A stretch of 64,000 nt of DNA. It comes from Daphnia carinata (lineage: Eukaryota; Arthropoda; Branchiopoda; Diplostraca; Daphniidae). Position numbers and translations under genes: made by a program. Positions 38,101 through 51,914 of this stretch are shown in pieces. Within the stretch, counting starts at the first letter, position 1, and every line of letters begins with the position of its first letter. The stretch is taken from the NCBI RefSeq assembly GCF_022539665.2, contig NC_081339.1, positions 7,437,367 to 7,501,366 of the forward strand. The letters are read 5' to 3'. Under the pieces are notes generated by a model, which saw only the letters and a program-made list of their open reading frames with translations, did not search any database and was not told the origin of the DNA.

Positions 38101-41100
38101 TTCGTCTAAGGACCTTTTTTTTTTTTTCTCTCTCTCTTTTATTCTCAGCTTCTTTATATGCACTACGTTTACATTTGTTTTTATTTAGCGTATAATTTAT
38201 ACTACTGCATGTTAACTTTAAAAGACGTCCGAGCCATAAGTTTTGGACATGGGCCCAATGACCAAAACATGACCAACGCTGACTTTGTCTCTCTCTGTCT
38301 GTTTTTGTTTGTTTGTTTTGTCTTCCTGTTTCTCATTTCATTTCCCCCTTTTCTGTTATGTACGTGTGGTTGTCTACTTGACTTTTAGACCAGCCCCAAT
38401 CGAACCCCCTTTTTTCTTTTCTGCTGGTAGACGTTCCACAAAGTCTAATCGACTCCCATCATATTGTTCATGTGCACATCATCCAATACGTTTAGGCGGG
38501 TGGACATTTTTACGTAGGCCTACACATAAACAAACTGGTAAAGAAGGGAGTTCAAAAAACTGACATACAATATGATGATCGTCGAACGCACCCGCGTGCA
38601 ATCGATATCGAATAATACTTTCGCTTTTTCTCATCTTTTTTTTTTTTTTTTTCCACAATATTCCCTCACTCGTTTTTTTCCTTCGATGAGCTGCACCCAC
38701 TCGGTTGCACACTACCCAAGTCAACGATGACGATATTTCTTCGATTATTATTATTATTATTATATACTATATTTCCATTTTTTTTTTTTTTTTACGACCC
38801 GAACCCCGACTCATTGCTTCGGGCCATTGGCGAAGGAGAAAGACAGAAATGGCTTCCCCTTTCCCTTGGCGAGTTGTGTCTGCGCGCCACAAAAAGATAC
38901 CCACACTGGGGCCTCTTGTAACACAACCGTCTGAACAACAGCGTCAGTTGGACGGCAGCAGTCGAACCGTTCACATCGTTGGGCATCTCGTTCTCTGAAT
39001 GATTGCGTCGAGTTTCGTGAATTTCGTAGACTGAAAATCATTGAAACTCTTGTGTGCAAAAGAACCTAAAAAAAAAACGCAGTTTAACATTTTGTTTGTC
39101 GTCTGCTGTTGAACAGTGCCAGTGTATTTGTGAAAATTATTGTACGTGTTAATTTCGAGTGATTCGAATCTGACAATGTGAAAAAAAAAAAAAATTGCGG
39201 ATGCCATGCACAGAGAGAAAGAAAGAGTTGAAACAGCTGAAAGAGATTTGAAGCTTGTCCTAGTTTTTCACCTGACTCTTTATCAATTAAAAGTGATTGA
39301 ATGACTGATTCGAGAACAAGAAGTGAGAAAGACTTGGTCAAGTGTTAACCTACTTAAACTCCTTTTTTTTTTTTTTCTTTCCCATCGCCATCATAAAGAT
39401 AATCAATCAATTTACAAAGAAAAAAAAAAAAAAAACGAAAGTTTTCCCGCAATTTTTTGCACCAATTTCGATTCGACTGCTATCGCCTTTGTTCCACGTG
39501 TTCTTTTGAATCGTGTCGCGATTATTGCCAAATCGGTTCGATTCGCTTTTATCGATACATCGGATTAACATCGGTGTCGAACCTCGTGCTTATTTTTTTT
39601 TTTTTTTTTCCTGTCCAGTTTGCTGACCGGTTGACCGTCACACCCATCGCACGATTACCTTGTTTCGTTTTTATCACGTCGTTTTTTTTTCTCTTTTGCC
39701 AAAAAGACTGGACCAAACAATTGGAGCAACTCTATTTGATTATCGATAACGAGGTGAGTCATTGAATTTTCCTTTTTTTTTTTTTTTTGCTTTTGTTTCA
39801 ACCTTCGTTGTCATCCGAAATTGTTCGTGAGAGTTCGTTACGATGTGGCCAATGTCAGCTGGAATTTTGCAAACAAGAATTGTCGAGTGAAACACACACA
39901 GCTCTCAGCGTGTGATGGATTGTAATGACCGTTTTGGTCGGTTGGCCACTGTCCTTTTGCGGTTATTTTGCTGCTGTTTCTTTCATTTCGTCGTGCCCGA
40001 CAAAAACAAAAAATGGCGCTAATTTTGGGTAGTCGAAGGACTTGTAAAACAACAGACCTTGTATCACCAAACAATAACAGACAAAACAAAAAAAAAAAGG
40101 CGCGACAATTGTCCGCCATCTTTAATTTTTTTTTGGAAAAGGGGATAGTTGGGGTGGGAACGAAATGAGTATCTCATTTTCCTGATTGAGAAATGTCTCG
40201 ATTGTGTTAAGGACATGTGTCATGGCGGCTTTCTCTTCATTTTCTGCCCTTTTTTTTTTTTCATGACGAGTGTTGAGTACGACATAAAAACTCAAGAGAC
40301 GATCGTAAAAAAGCATGTGACGTTTGTCTGCTTTAGTGTAACGCAAAGGGGGTGAACACGAACAGGTGAGAGGTAGAACCCAGGTAGTTTATTTATTTAT
40401 TTTTTTTTTAAAAGAACTCAGCGATAGGCAGTTTATATTTTTTTTTAAAGGCGGTCATCAAAATTTTCGTATTTCTAATAAGAAAATCACATCGAAATAT
40501 GACGAGTGGGGTCGATTGGGAGGCTTGTGACGAGGCTCGTAAATCAAAGTCACATCAACGAGATTTTTCTTTTCTTTTTTTTTTTTTTTGCCCAGTTTTA
40601 AAAAGATGTGAAATGTTTTTTAAAGAAGAATAATGCAGGACTCTGTCGAGAAACAGACGCCATGGGAAACATGTGTGCTCTGCATATTATCACCAAGGCT
40701 CGTCTGATTAGTCAGGTCCTCCCTCTCGTTACGGCGTTGTGACTTTGGGGGACTTATTCAAAAGAAATACGCCGCCTTTTTTTTTTTTTTTTTGAATGTT
40801 TAAAAACCATTTTTTTTTTCTTTTTTTTTTTGCCGAGAGTTGTGTAATTAATCATCCTCAAAACCAAAGACCTAAAGCTTTGATGATTCCATGGTTGTGC
40901 CTAGTAGCTAACTTGCTGCCAGTCTGTTTTTGGGGTCTACGTTCATTAAGGACTCATCATCGTTTGACTAATTTCCTCGGTAACGAGCGCCCCCACCGCT
41001 GATTAGAAATCAATGACCTTTTCTTTCATTTTTTTTTTTCTTTTTCTTCAAATATTTTCGTCTTTTAAAACTCCAGTTTGATTTTTCGTATATTGTCCAA

Positions 41101-41710
41101 TCCATGTGACTCTGTCGGAAACAGTCAACAACATCACATTGACAAATGATTTTTTGTCCGCCCTTGCAGCTGACTGTGCATCGCGTTGTTGTATCCGTTT
41201 GCGGCCCTTAATGCCAATAGAAAAAAAAAGAAAAAGAGAGATACGTTGTGTTTTGGGTCATTCCAGTCGACTGATTGGGGCTTGCGTTACACAGTAAAAA
41301 CAAAAAACACTAGCCTCTCTGTATGCAGCGTTAGAAAAGAATTTTCGACGCAAAGGGAAGAGAGTTGGGACAAACAATTTTGCCGACCGAAGAACGTCAG
41401 TAACGTAGGGAAACAAGCCGATCCATCTTCGTTCTTTTTCGTTTCTCTTTTTGTTCATCTGTGCCGCACGCCCGATGTATCTCTTCTTTTTATTCTCCTC
41501 ATCTTTCAGTCAAAATTTCCCTTTTCTTTTTTCTTAAATCGGAAAGAAAAAAAAAAACAAAAAAAAAACGTGGAGAATAGAAAATCACTGGCCCCGAACG
41601 ACACAACACCGACTCTTCTTACACACAAAAATTGAATGGAAATATGACGGGCATTGCATTCAGTTTGGGGCAATGAAGACCCCACCGTATTTTGTAATCT
41701 GATCGGATCG

Positions 41711-41740
41711 TTATTTTATTTTATTTTATTTTATTTTATT
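41711..41740. repeat. (TTTTA)n microsatellite
   Basis: About five to six units of a pentanucleotide, merging into a T run. Confidence 0.9.
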
Positions 41741-42102
41741 TTTTTCGTTTTTGATTTTCGATGATGAAGGATTCCCTTTGTGGCATTTAAGGAGAGCTAG
41801 TTTTTTTTTTTTTAAGGGCGGGTCGGAATCGATTACTTATCATATGCATATCTTTTTGTTGTTGTTTAAAGTAAAACCAGATGAGTTTAACGCTTAGATC
41901 GTCACGTTCCAAGACAAAAGAATTGTGTTTCTTCATAAACAAATGTCTTTTTTTTTTGTTTTTTTTTCTTCTTCGGTTGAAATTAGCTGAAAAGCTTTTG
42001 TTACTCGGTGTACTGCGTTTTTCGGTGTGTATTAATAGGCAGGAAGTAGCAGCTCTACACACATGAACGAAGGGGAAACCAGAAACGCAAGAGACTCTCC
42101 CG

Positions 42103-42129
<27 letters not shown>
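42103..42129. repeat. Poly-T run of 27
   Basis: Twenty-seven consecutive T with no poly-A tail-like mobile element body obvious beside it. Confidence 0.9.
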
Positions 42130-42136
<7 letters not shown>

Positions 42137-43079
42137 ACAGCCAGAATCCACTTCATTTTTGTGTGTCTGTTCGGGACATGATGGAAAAATATTTTTTTTT
42201 CTTTTTCACGTATGCAAATGAATTTTTTTTAAAGGGGGGATTTTTTTTTTTTTTTTTTTTCAAAATTTTACCTTGTGTTTCCGGTCATTTATGAGTTTCT
42301 TCTGCTTCTTCACGTTGCATTATTCAAAGAGTTTTCGAACCGCGTCGATGATGTTTTGACCCGTTTGTCTTCTGAAACCCTTTGCATTCTGCTGTATAGT
42401 TCGAGAGGACCCTCTTTTTTTTTTATATGAGATTTTTCGGCCGTACGGGGATACGAACAAACGTCATGCCCGCAGAGTTACGATTTTACGGTTCTTTCTC
42501 CGTAAGAAAAAAAAATCTTCCGTATCTTCTTTTGCCATCGATTGTGGTCGAGTCCCTTTCGTTTTTTTTCTTCTTCTCAAGAACACGAAGCCCCCCGATA
42601 CGTTGGGAGTAATAAAAAAAAAAGCGGGACAAGACGTGAAGGAACATTCTCGAATTGATCAAGGAAAAGTATTTTCACCTCAATTAGAGACACAGAAAAT
42701 CTTCAAATGTTTCACTCTTTTAGATGGGGGGGGGGGTGCGTGAATTACAAAATGTCAGAACTTATAGGAATCTTAAGAAAAAAAAAAATGAAAGCAAGAG
42801 AAATAAATAATGTAAGCAGACGTTCTTTGCTTTAGACCTTTAAAAAAAGGCCCAGCAGGAGAGGGTGTGTTTTCCGACTGCCGACATGGGACTAAACAAT
42901 CTTACGACGGTGTATGACGCTCGACGCCATGGACGTCGACCTGAATCTTTCTCCCCTTCCAAAAAAAAAAGAAAAAAAAGAGGAGGATCTAAAAGAAGAA
43001 GGTCACTAACGATAATACTATCTGACACACGTGGTCAGCGTGTGTCTGTTTATGTGTGCTAAGCAGGGACAAAACCATC

Positions 43080-43094
43080 GGGGGGGGGGGGGGG
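43080..43094. repeat. Poly-G run of 15
   Basis: Fifteen consecutive G followed by a short GA stretch. Confidence 0.9.
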
Positions 43095-44578
43095 AGAGAG
43101 GTTATGGAAAGGCGAGAGAGCGAAAGAGATCATGTCACTTTTGAGCGGGCCATATGTGGCTTCTTCACTGGGGCTCTTCTCTTCTCCTTTTTGTGTGTTG
43201 TGCCCTTTTATTTTCTTTTTTCTTCTTCTCGAAAAAAACATCGTGGGTTTCGCGTGTCAAAGCCGCCCCAAAAACGAACGCATATTGTCACATGGGGTGG
43301 AAAGAGGCAGACAAACAGAGACAAACTCTATGGCTTGCAACACATGTTACGCTTTATCCACCACCGCACAAGAAGGACGTCAAGCAAAAAAAAAAAAAAA
43401 ACAAACCACAACGAGGCGGTCGGTCAGAGTAAATCCGGCCGGTGGCAGTGCGACCATTAAAGAAATGTAAAAAAAAAAAATGAAATTCGTATATTTTTGA
43501 AATTAAATAGGGAAATAAAAGAACGAAATCAAACACACAAGGTCTTTAAAAAAAAAAAAATAGGATTTGTTTTGTTAATTGAAATTCATAATTTTTTTAA
43601 AAAAGAAGGCCAGATTTGTGTGTGTGTGTGTGTTGCTGGACCTTATTTCGTTTCTCATCTCTCACGTTCGTTCACGGTTCTCCTACAATTTCGTTCATGC
43701 TACGTATAATTGAAACGGGTGAAACGGGACGGCCTTTTCTCGTCTGTCTCTCTCTTTTTCTTAGAGAGGGGAAGGGATTTTTATTTTAATTGACTGCGGT
43801 TAAAATCACGAAGGAAAAAGGAAAGAAGACAATTTGATTACTGGTCTAGATATAGAATTTTTGGGGGTACCAAGTATACCAGCGGCTAAACCTTTTGTCT
43901 TCTTGTCAAACTAAAAAGTAAAAAATGCAAACGAACTGGGTCGGTTAGGTTTTTTTTTTTTTTTTTGTCTACCGCGTTCATATTAAAAGCCACGCAAGGG
44001 ACAAAAAAAAAATGGAATAATTTCCCCAAAAAATCCGGCAAAACTCGTATTTTTTTTTTTTTTTTTTTTTAGAATTAATGGAAAGCCATTAGCTCTCAAT
44101 TTTTATGCGATGGAAATTGTATAATCCCAGTGAAGCAAATGTTTTTAAACGCACGTCACACGCAAGTTGCGCAGCATTTTTTTTTTGTTTTTTGTTCGTT
44201 GAATTATTACGTTAGAGTACGAACAATGTGAATAGCGGCAATCAAGGGGCCGTGCCGAATTCGTCATCCCGTATTTGATCACGGCCAACCACAACGAGAC
44301 AGATGCGATAGCCATGTGGAGAGAGGGGCACCGTTGCCCGTGGTGAAACGGCTGCGTGATCATCCATCAGTCAACGGGTTGAACGGTGGCGTGAGCGGCG
44401 CGGGGGGAAACGCAACGAACGGCTATCATAAATCAACTTTCATTCGTCTCTCTCTTTCTTTTTTTCTCGCTCTTTCTCACTGTCTTCCGATTCCCATTCC
44501 ATCAATCTATCATTCTCTCTTCCAAACAGGCGTTATGTGTGGAGAATAATGGATTTTTACATCTTGTTCGTGACATTG

Positions 44579-44607
44579 TTTTTTTTTTTTTTTTTTTTTT
44601 TTTTTTT
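44579..44607. repeat. Poly-T run of 29
   Basis: Twenty-nine consecutive T, among the longest homopolymers in the window. Confidence 0.9.
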
Positions 44608-46096
44608 CTTTTTTCACGTACATTTTATCTCGTTTACGAGATTCAAAAAAGAAGGCCAGTCCATCATTTACATTTCTTTTTTTTTTTTCTCTCCACAAAT
44701 GGCACATTGTGAAATGTTGTTCATAATGGCTGAGAAAGTTTGAAGAGCAAAGATGGGGGGGGGGGGATTGTCCGTACATAATCCTTTAGTCCACTTCTGT
44801 GTGCGATGATTGACTTGGGACGACATCACTTTAGGCCTTTAAAAAAAAAAAAAAAAAGAGCTTCTCGTCAGATGACGGCCGTCACAAAGCCATCAGATTC
44901 ATCGTCGGCGCTTAAAGAACGGGCTACCAGATGTCCCTCTTTAGCATCGCCCTCCCATACGTACTGGCAGTCTCAACACGCCAGTCATCCTCTCATCAGT
45001 TTGAGAGAATCTGCTTTTCGTGTGTGCCCTTGTTCTGACACTGTAACTTACGCACGCCGTGCTGCTATTCTCGGGATATACGAAAAGACGAAGGCCACCG
45101 GCGTTGGCTCGATACAAACAAGGGCCGAAATTGTTTACCAAATAAATCCGATACCTCCACGAAGTTGAGTGCCCGTGGGTGGTAACCATTGGCCTTTCTA
45201 CGTTTAATAATCGCACCGTTACAAATTTCTAATATTTCCCGGCGTTCCATAACGTATTTGCTTTCCCCTGTTACATTGCAAGAATGCGGCCAAGGCGGTG
45301 ATATGAAGGCCATAGCTTTTGTTCTCTTTCATAAAATTAACCCATGTAACAACTCTAGTAGATGGTTTTTAAAAATCCTACCCTTCTTCATTAGCCCTCC
45401 ACCTACCCCCTCAGTGTTTGTATTCGGATCGGATGACGTGTGGGGGATGAACCTCTGTGGCTTTCGTCCGCTAGCTTTGAAAAAAAACAAAACAAAAACT
45501 GCAACATTGAAAGGGAGGAGTTTTATACGGAGGGTTAAAAATAACAAAGGTTTCAGAATATATGATTACGTTTTATCTACTTTTGCTGGTACTCGTGTAA
45601 TTCCTTTTATTATTGGAGAGACGGGGCAAAAAAAATAAGTCGATTTCCTATGGCTGCTTAATTAATCCTCCCCACCCTCGTTCCTATCACTCCCGATTCG
45701 TGCCATCTTTTTTTTTTGTCCCGCAGGGCACGTACTCGAGTCAAAAACTATAAGGGTAGAAATTAAACAAAAACAGGCGGAGATTGCGGTGAAAGAGGCG
45801 AAAGTTGAAACTGAGCAAGGACCACACAAGATGATTGCACTAAAAAAAAACAACAAACATTTTTTTTTAGCGCGATAATTAAACGTTTTTGAAACCGTTT
45901 TCAAACGTTTATTGGTCGTGAGGTCATGACGCTTTCTGGCAAATTTCATCTTTGTAAACGAAAACTCAAAAGAATATAAACAAGCGAGTTTATGCCTATT
46001 TTATTTCATGTTTGATGTTTATATCCGGAGTAAAAAAAAAAAAAAAGATGTTTAATTTAATTCTTTTTTATTTTATTTTGATAGTTGAACTTGTAG

Positions 46097-46207
46097 CGTT
46101 GGCGGAGGGTATGCCGAGAGGTCGCAGCGAATCGAACAGCGAGAAGACTCAACAAGAGATTGAGGAATTTCCGAGAGCAACGCGCTAAAGGGGACGACAG
46201 CCCAAAG
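46097..46207 (+). other. Candidate exon upstream of the DDR gene (possibly 5' untranslated)
   Basis: A T-rich stretch ends in AACTTGTAG/CGTTGG (46096/46097), with another possible acceptor at 46084. The segment ends with AAAG/GTATCT (46207/46208). It is unusually complex and CpG-rich for this area. One frame is fully open and Arg-rich. Another contains a 25-codon upstream-ORF-like frame starting at the ATG near 46111. It could be a 5' untranslated exon of the DDR gene, but this is only inference from splice-like sites. Confidence 0.3.
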
Positions 46208-46361
46208 GTATCTATTTCCCATTTGATTCCCTTTTTTTTTTTCTTCTCGTGGTGAGCCCCGACCGTCTTTTGTTTCGTCAAGAAACTTTAAACTCATCTC
46301 AACTTTCAGTTCTAAACTTTTTCTTTTTTTTTTTTTTTGTTCGTCTTCATTTTCAAAGTCG

Positions 46362-46384
46362 TTTTATTTATTTATTTATTTATT
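46362..46384. repeat. (TTTA)n microsatellite
   Basis: About five TTTA units merging into a T run. Confidence 0.85.
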
Positions 46385-46684
46385 TTTTTGGAAATAATAA
46401 GAAGGAAATGTTCCCCGATGAACGAAAACAAAGAAAGTAAGGGCCACATACAAATTGAATTGTTTTTGGGTTAGGATGTAAATCGATATCGATGAATTAT
46501 TTTTGAATATGCGGAAATGCGGCACTGTTTTTTGTGGGGGGGTGTTTCAGTCCCGCCCTCTTTTTGCCGGAGTTTTAATGAACTTTAAAATGATTTTTTT
46601 TTTTCGCCAAGATAGCCCCCCTCCCCCCAACAGAAAATATTCATTTCGATGAAAAATGAGGTCGCTGATCTTTTTCCCTCCCTC

Positions 46685-46686
<2 letters not shown>

Positions 46687-46716
<30 letters not shown>
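46687..46716. repeat. Poly-T run of 30
   Basis: Thirty consecutive T, the longest homopolymer seen in the window. Confidence 0.9.
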
Positions 46717-46717
<1 letters not shown>

Positions 46718-47580
46718 GAACTTGGCATCAGGATCGACCCCGCCCATTCGTTGTCTCTCTCTCCGGTGTCACGATCATCGCTGTGTCGCGCTTTATGCCG
46801 CCTTCTTTTTTTCCTAACATTTGAAACAAAACAAGACAAGGAGGAGAATGTCTATCCCCATCACCGAATAGAAAAAAAAAAGGGTCTTGGTTTTTTGCCT
46901 AATGAACTTTCACGTTTCTCCCTTTCGGCCTCGCTTTGAATTTCCCAAAAAAAAAAACAAAAAAAACAATTCATTATTTATTCGTTCTTAAAGAAGGCAA
47001 TATTTACCCTGATGTCTTTGAAAAAAAAAAAAAAAAAAAGAGGTCCATTTTCTTGTTGCCGACTTAGCAGTCGAATCAAAGTCTAATAAATTTCGATGGG
47101 GACGTCATAAATCGTCGAGCATTTTCACAACCCCCACGGAAAAAAAAAAAAAAAAAATAGAAAAAACATGGCTCTGCTCACACTCTGCTGAAGTTTTCTT
47201 CTGCCCCATTTTTTTTTTTCTTTCTTAGCACTTAATATATACGAAAGAAACACAACTCCCTTCCATTTCTCATCTTAGCGACCTTTAAAGAAAAGCTTTT
47301 CTTTTGCCCCTCCTTCTCTCTTATTTATTTCTTTTCTCTCGCTGCCCCATACCAGCAAAAGGACTCGTCACAGAGGTCCGACATGCGTTCGTCTATATTA
47401 TTTCAAGAACTTGTCTGGCACTGTATAAGAATAATAATATCGCATCGTTTTTTTTTTGTTTTTTGTTTTTCTTCGAGGCTATTATCTCCCCTCTGCCAGA
47501 CTTGTTGTTACACGCTCCATTAAAGCGACAGCCACACGTATAACCACCAGCTGCCTCTTGTGACTGGCCAAACAGAGAGT

Positions 47581-47603
47581 GAGAGAGAGAGAGAGAGAGA
47601 GAG
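47581..47603. repeat. (GA)n microsatellite
   Basis: About eleven GA units. Confidence 0.95.
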
Positions 47604-47974
47604 TGCTGCTGACCCTTATTTATTTATTTTTATTTTCTAAATCATTTTTGTTTTTTGTTGATTCCGATTGAAGAACAATGGGGAGCAGAATTGCAAATGC
47701 CTCCCCCCAAATAGCGGGACATTTAAATTAGAATTTTTTTGGGGGGGAAGGGGGAAATAGAAATGCGCTATCCCTTTTCATTTTTGAAGAAATTGTAAGG
47801 GAAAACGTAGCAAATGTTTATCAAAGCCCTTTCTTATTTTTGTCGTTTGTTTTGGCTTTCTATTTGATTCGAATCATAATGCCACACGTACGCAAGAATT
47901 CACTTTCTAAATGGATGCCGAGTACAATGTGGTCCCGACGTTTATCGTGCGCATAAGAACTTGAAACATTCACA

Positions 47975-47998
47975 TTTTTTTTTTTTTTTTTTTTTTTT
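47975..47998. repeat. Poly-T run of 24
   Basis: Twenty-four consecutive T. Confidence 0.9.
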
Positions 47999-48795
47999 GT
48001 TTGACATCGTGGCATCGGTTGGGGCATCTGAAAAGAAATGAGTTATCCGACTAGAGGTATTCTCTTGCTACGTGCGTGCTGGTTTTGTCGTATTCCCGCG
48101 TTTGATGTGTCACTCGTTGGCGTTAGCGACAGGCATTGCTGGGATTTCCAACTGTAAAATTCCATTAAAAGTCCAACTGTTGTCTTTCACTCCTTCGATT
48201 TATGGCATTGAAATGTAAAAAAAAACAAAAAAACACGTCGATGCGTTATAAACAGAGACGAAGTTATAAGGATAGACAAATTAAACGTGTAGCCTTGATT
48301 GCAATTGGGAAGGTAGTGAGACCGGCATCACTTCCCAGAAAGGACTCGCGGTGCAATTCGGCATTTTTCACGATCCATATACGCGTCTTTGGTTTTCTTC
48401 CCCTTTTGAAAGATAAACTCACATTTTCAGGTGGGGAAAAGAACGTTTTCCAATCGTCCGAGTACGTGCTTTTCTAGATTTGATCATTTCAAGTTTAAAC
48501 GAAATGTTTCCAACTTTTCCTCGTTCTTTTCGTGCATGTTTTTCCTAGGTAACGTGCCGTATAGATTTTGGAAAGGGGGGGGGGAGTAGACCTGGAAAAG
48601 GGTAAAAGTCAGAAAGGCTACGTGTGTAGGTGACGAAAAATGTGAAAGCCATTCTTTTTAAAAGCTCTCTCTCTCTGCTTTTGTAACGTATTCCCCGGCC
48701 TTCACACTATTTTCTTTGTGTTTATTTATCCATATAAAATGCATTGTACTGTTAGGATCCTGCCTTTTTATTTTTCCCTTTTCATCTCTAAAAAA

Positions 48796-48814
48796 AGAGA
48801 GAGAGAGAGAGAGA
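48796..48814. repeat. (AG)n microsatellite
   Basis: About nine AG units. Confidence 0.9.
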
Positions 48815-48845
48815 AGGAGAATAACAATTTTGCACTCGATGGAGT

Positions 48846-48868
48846 CTGCTGCTGCTGCTGCTGCTGCT
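48846..48868. repeat. (CTG)n trinucleotide repeat
   Basis: Seven to eight CTG units. Such repeats are often coding, but the flanks here have no sustained frame or splice context, so I treat it as a plain microsatellite. Confidence 0.9.
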
Positions 48869-51264
48869 CCAATGCCCCTTTTTTTTTTTTCTCTTCCATT
48901 AATAAGAAAGGCAGACAACAATTTCCCAGGGCCCAAATCAAAATAGGGTGCACGTATGAACGTTGACTGCATTCAATTTAAAGTGCGAGTACATTTGCGA
49001 TTAAAGCTGGTCGCTTCCACTTCGAACTGCATTTCGCCTTCCAGTGGGGAAAAGAAAAAAACAAAAACGGTTGTTGCTTATATTCGTTAATCGCTTGGTT
49101 TAACGATCTATTAAAGCGGATGGGGTGGCGGAGGGGAAGGAGGTACGACTGCGAGCTTTAACGCACAGCACAGACATTAGGGTGGGACTCACGTTTTTTT
49201 TTTTTTTAAATCGACCATGTGTCTCGAGTCTCTTGACATCGTGTCGATCAAGTTCAAACGTCAAATGAAAACGACTAGACGTCGACTTTGTTTGGCTGCG
49301 AAGGTTTTTTTTTGTTTTTTTTTTCCTTAGTTCTTAAGCAGCTGTCCGAGCCGTTAGGTTAAGGATCTCGACAGGGATAAAAGAAAAAAAAAAAAAAAGG
49401 GTTCCTTCGATTATGTAAAAGGTTTTATGTACCAAAAAAAAACGGGTGGAATATTCATTGGCACGTCATCGGAAGATACGACGACACGCAGCAAAGAACT
49501 CGAAAAAAAGGGGGGAAAATCCTAACGGATCTTTTTCTTCTTCATGTTTTCTACCCGCAAAAATAAAAGGAGGGAGTTCAGGTTTTTATCCCCTCAAAAA
49601 AAAAAAAATAAATAAATAAATAAAAGGAGAGGACAGGACTAGAGGGGGGGACTATTTAATCCGAACTGAATCTTTAAGTTGACATGGGTCGCGCGCGTTT
49701 TCAATTTCCATCGACCCCGCTGGACTCTTACCACGTTCCAGACACACAAAAATGAGCGGGGGACCAGATGCACAAGAGTTTCCTCTTTATTTTTATTTTT
49801 TTAGGGGGGGGGGGGGATATAGGTGTACATGTCGGTGTTTGTATACTCATAGATTCATGTACGTGGAATAAATTATGAAAAGTCAGCCAAGGGAAACGAT
49901 GAACAGCACCCGATAGACATCTCCGCCGACGTTCTCTTGTTTGGCTTTTATTTTATTTTATTTTTTTTTTCTTCTCTTTTTTTCTTCTTTTTATTGAAAA
50001 AAAAAAGGGGCGATTTTTATGTGTGTGAAGGTCCGTTTGGATCAATCAAGGGAGGCTCAAGTCCGAGTAACACGAGAATGTCCTTCGTCTACGCCCCTCT
50101 TGTCAATAAATAATGACCAGTCCAGGAATAAAAATTTCCCCCAGTCTTTGGTGGGTTTTCCTTTTTTTTTTTAAGGAAGAAGATGAGCTGAGCGATGATG
50201 AGAATTATTATTTTTTTTTTTTTCGATAGAATAATATCAAAAGAAACTGAACAATTGCGACCGTGAAATGCGAACCAAATTGTTTGTTTCCCTGTAAAAA
50301 AAAAAAAAAAAGAAATTACATTTTCAATCTTCTTTTTCCTTGAATCGACACGTTGCTCTTTAACGTCCTTCATCGCGTCGATAGTAGAAAATAAAAAAAA
50401 AATTTTTTATCCATTTTCTTTTCATCGCAATCCTTGACCCAACGGTCCGCTTCCTTACGTATCAAGGATAAAAATGGCGAGGCTTCAGCACCTCCAAGGC
50501 TTGTATAGCTGAAGCTGTAGGCGTTCATGAGATGCGGTTGTCCACTTCTTATTTCACATCGAAGGCCCATAGAAAAAAAAAAAAAAAAATTGGTCCGTCC
50601 ATTACGACCGGGAACTGTTGTATACAATAGTCTACATCCTTTTTTTTCTTTTTTTTACATCGCACAACAGAAGGAGGGCCGGATAGGAGCACAATAGGAC
50701 TGCCGGATCCCTCCCTCCTTCGCACGTCACATGTTCCGGCTCCCACAGACTCAGCCTCCCCTTTTTCTACCTCGTTTTATTTTTCTTTAACTTGCATCGC
50801 ATACAACGAACATGTTCTTATTCAGTGTTAAAAAAAAAAATAGAATGTAAGACACTTCTAAATCCATGGCAGGGCCTCTCGAATAACACACGCGCAAGTA
50901 GATCCAAGCAAAGAAAAACGACGTGATGGAGCGAAGGGGGGGATGTACGAATGAAAAGAATCAAGTTTAACACTCGCTATTCACTACCGCTATTGTTGTA
51001 CGACGAGAGATCCGTGCGGATTCTCTTTCCGCGTGTAAAAAGAAATAATTCATCGAAATAGATCAACATTTGTGATGTCTCTCATTTCAAAATCCTCTTT
51101 AAATGACGAACGTTTTGTTTGTGCCAGCTTTTCATCTATCCGATAAAAACACATTGGGGGGGGGGGAGGGCAATTAAAAACAAGTTGCATCAGTGCGTGT
51201 CTTTTTTTTTTTTGCTTTTCATTTTCACCGAGATAATGAGCTGAAATGAAAATAGGAGAGCGCA

Positions 51265-51283
51265 CCCCCCCCCCCCCCCCCCC
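51265..51283. repeat. Poly-C run of 19
   Basis: Nineteen consecutive C (poly-G on the other strand). Confidence 0.9.
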
Positions 51284-51914
51284 GCCCTACCAGTAATCCG
51301 CTTGGTGGCCTTCTCCTGCGTGCCCTATCTGTTTGTGTCTATCGGCCACATACAACGCGTATGCATAATATATATATGTAATTACGCATATGTATGTGTA
51401 TAAGTGAAGGCGATCCAACCGTGTACACATATCTCTCTTCTCGAGAGATCCTCTCTCTCTCTCACTCGGCGCTTTCTATTCGCTCAAAGGGGCCCCTCCT
51501 GGTTTCAACTATTCAAAAAAAACGGATTTGCATGTGTCGTGCGTTCCCTCCCCCGTTCTGGCTATTAGAATAAGCCGGGCCATATATTTCGACTTTGAGG
51601 CTCTTGAAATCCTACTCCAAAAGTCAGTGGTTCGCATTTTTTTTTTTTTTTTCTAAACCCGTTAAATGATCCACTTGATACGAACTCGTTTAAAAAGAGG
51701 AAATCATTTTGCTTTTGTTTCGTTCGGCCCTTTTTTTCTTTAGTGTGATTGAAGTTCCTCTTTTCAACGTTTCTACGTGAATTCGATAGATGACAAAAGG
51801 GAGGGCTCTTGTACATCGCCGCCGGTCCTTGTATCGATATCGAAAAGTACGAATCAAAAGTGGAACACTTCCAAACTTTCGTTATAGAGGAGCTCTTCAA
51901 AACGGAAGTTCTTC

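Noticed and set aside
48846-48868. CTG repeat read as a poly-Ala, poly-Gln or poly-Leu coding tract
   Set aside because: The flanking sequence is simple repeat and homopolymer with no sustained frame or splice sites.
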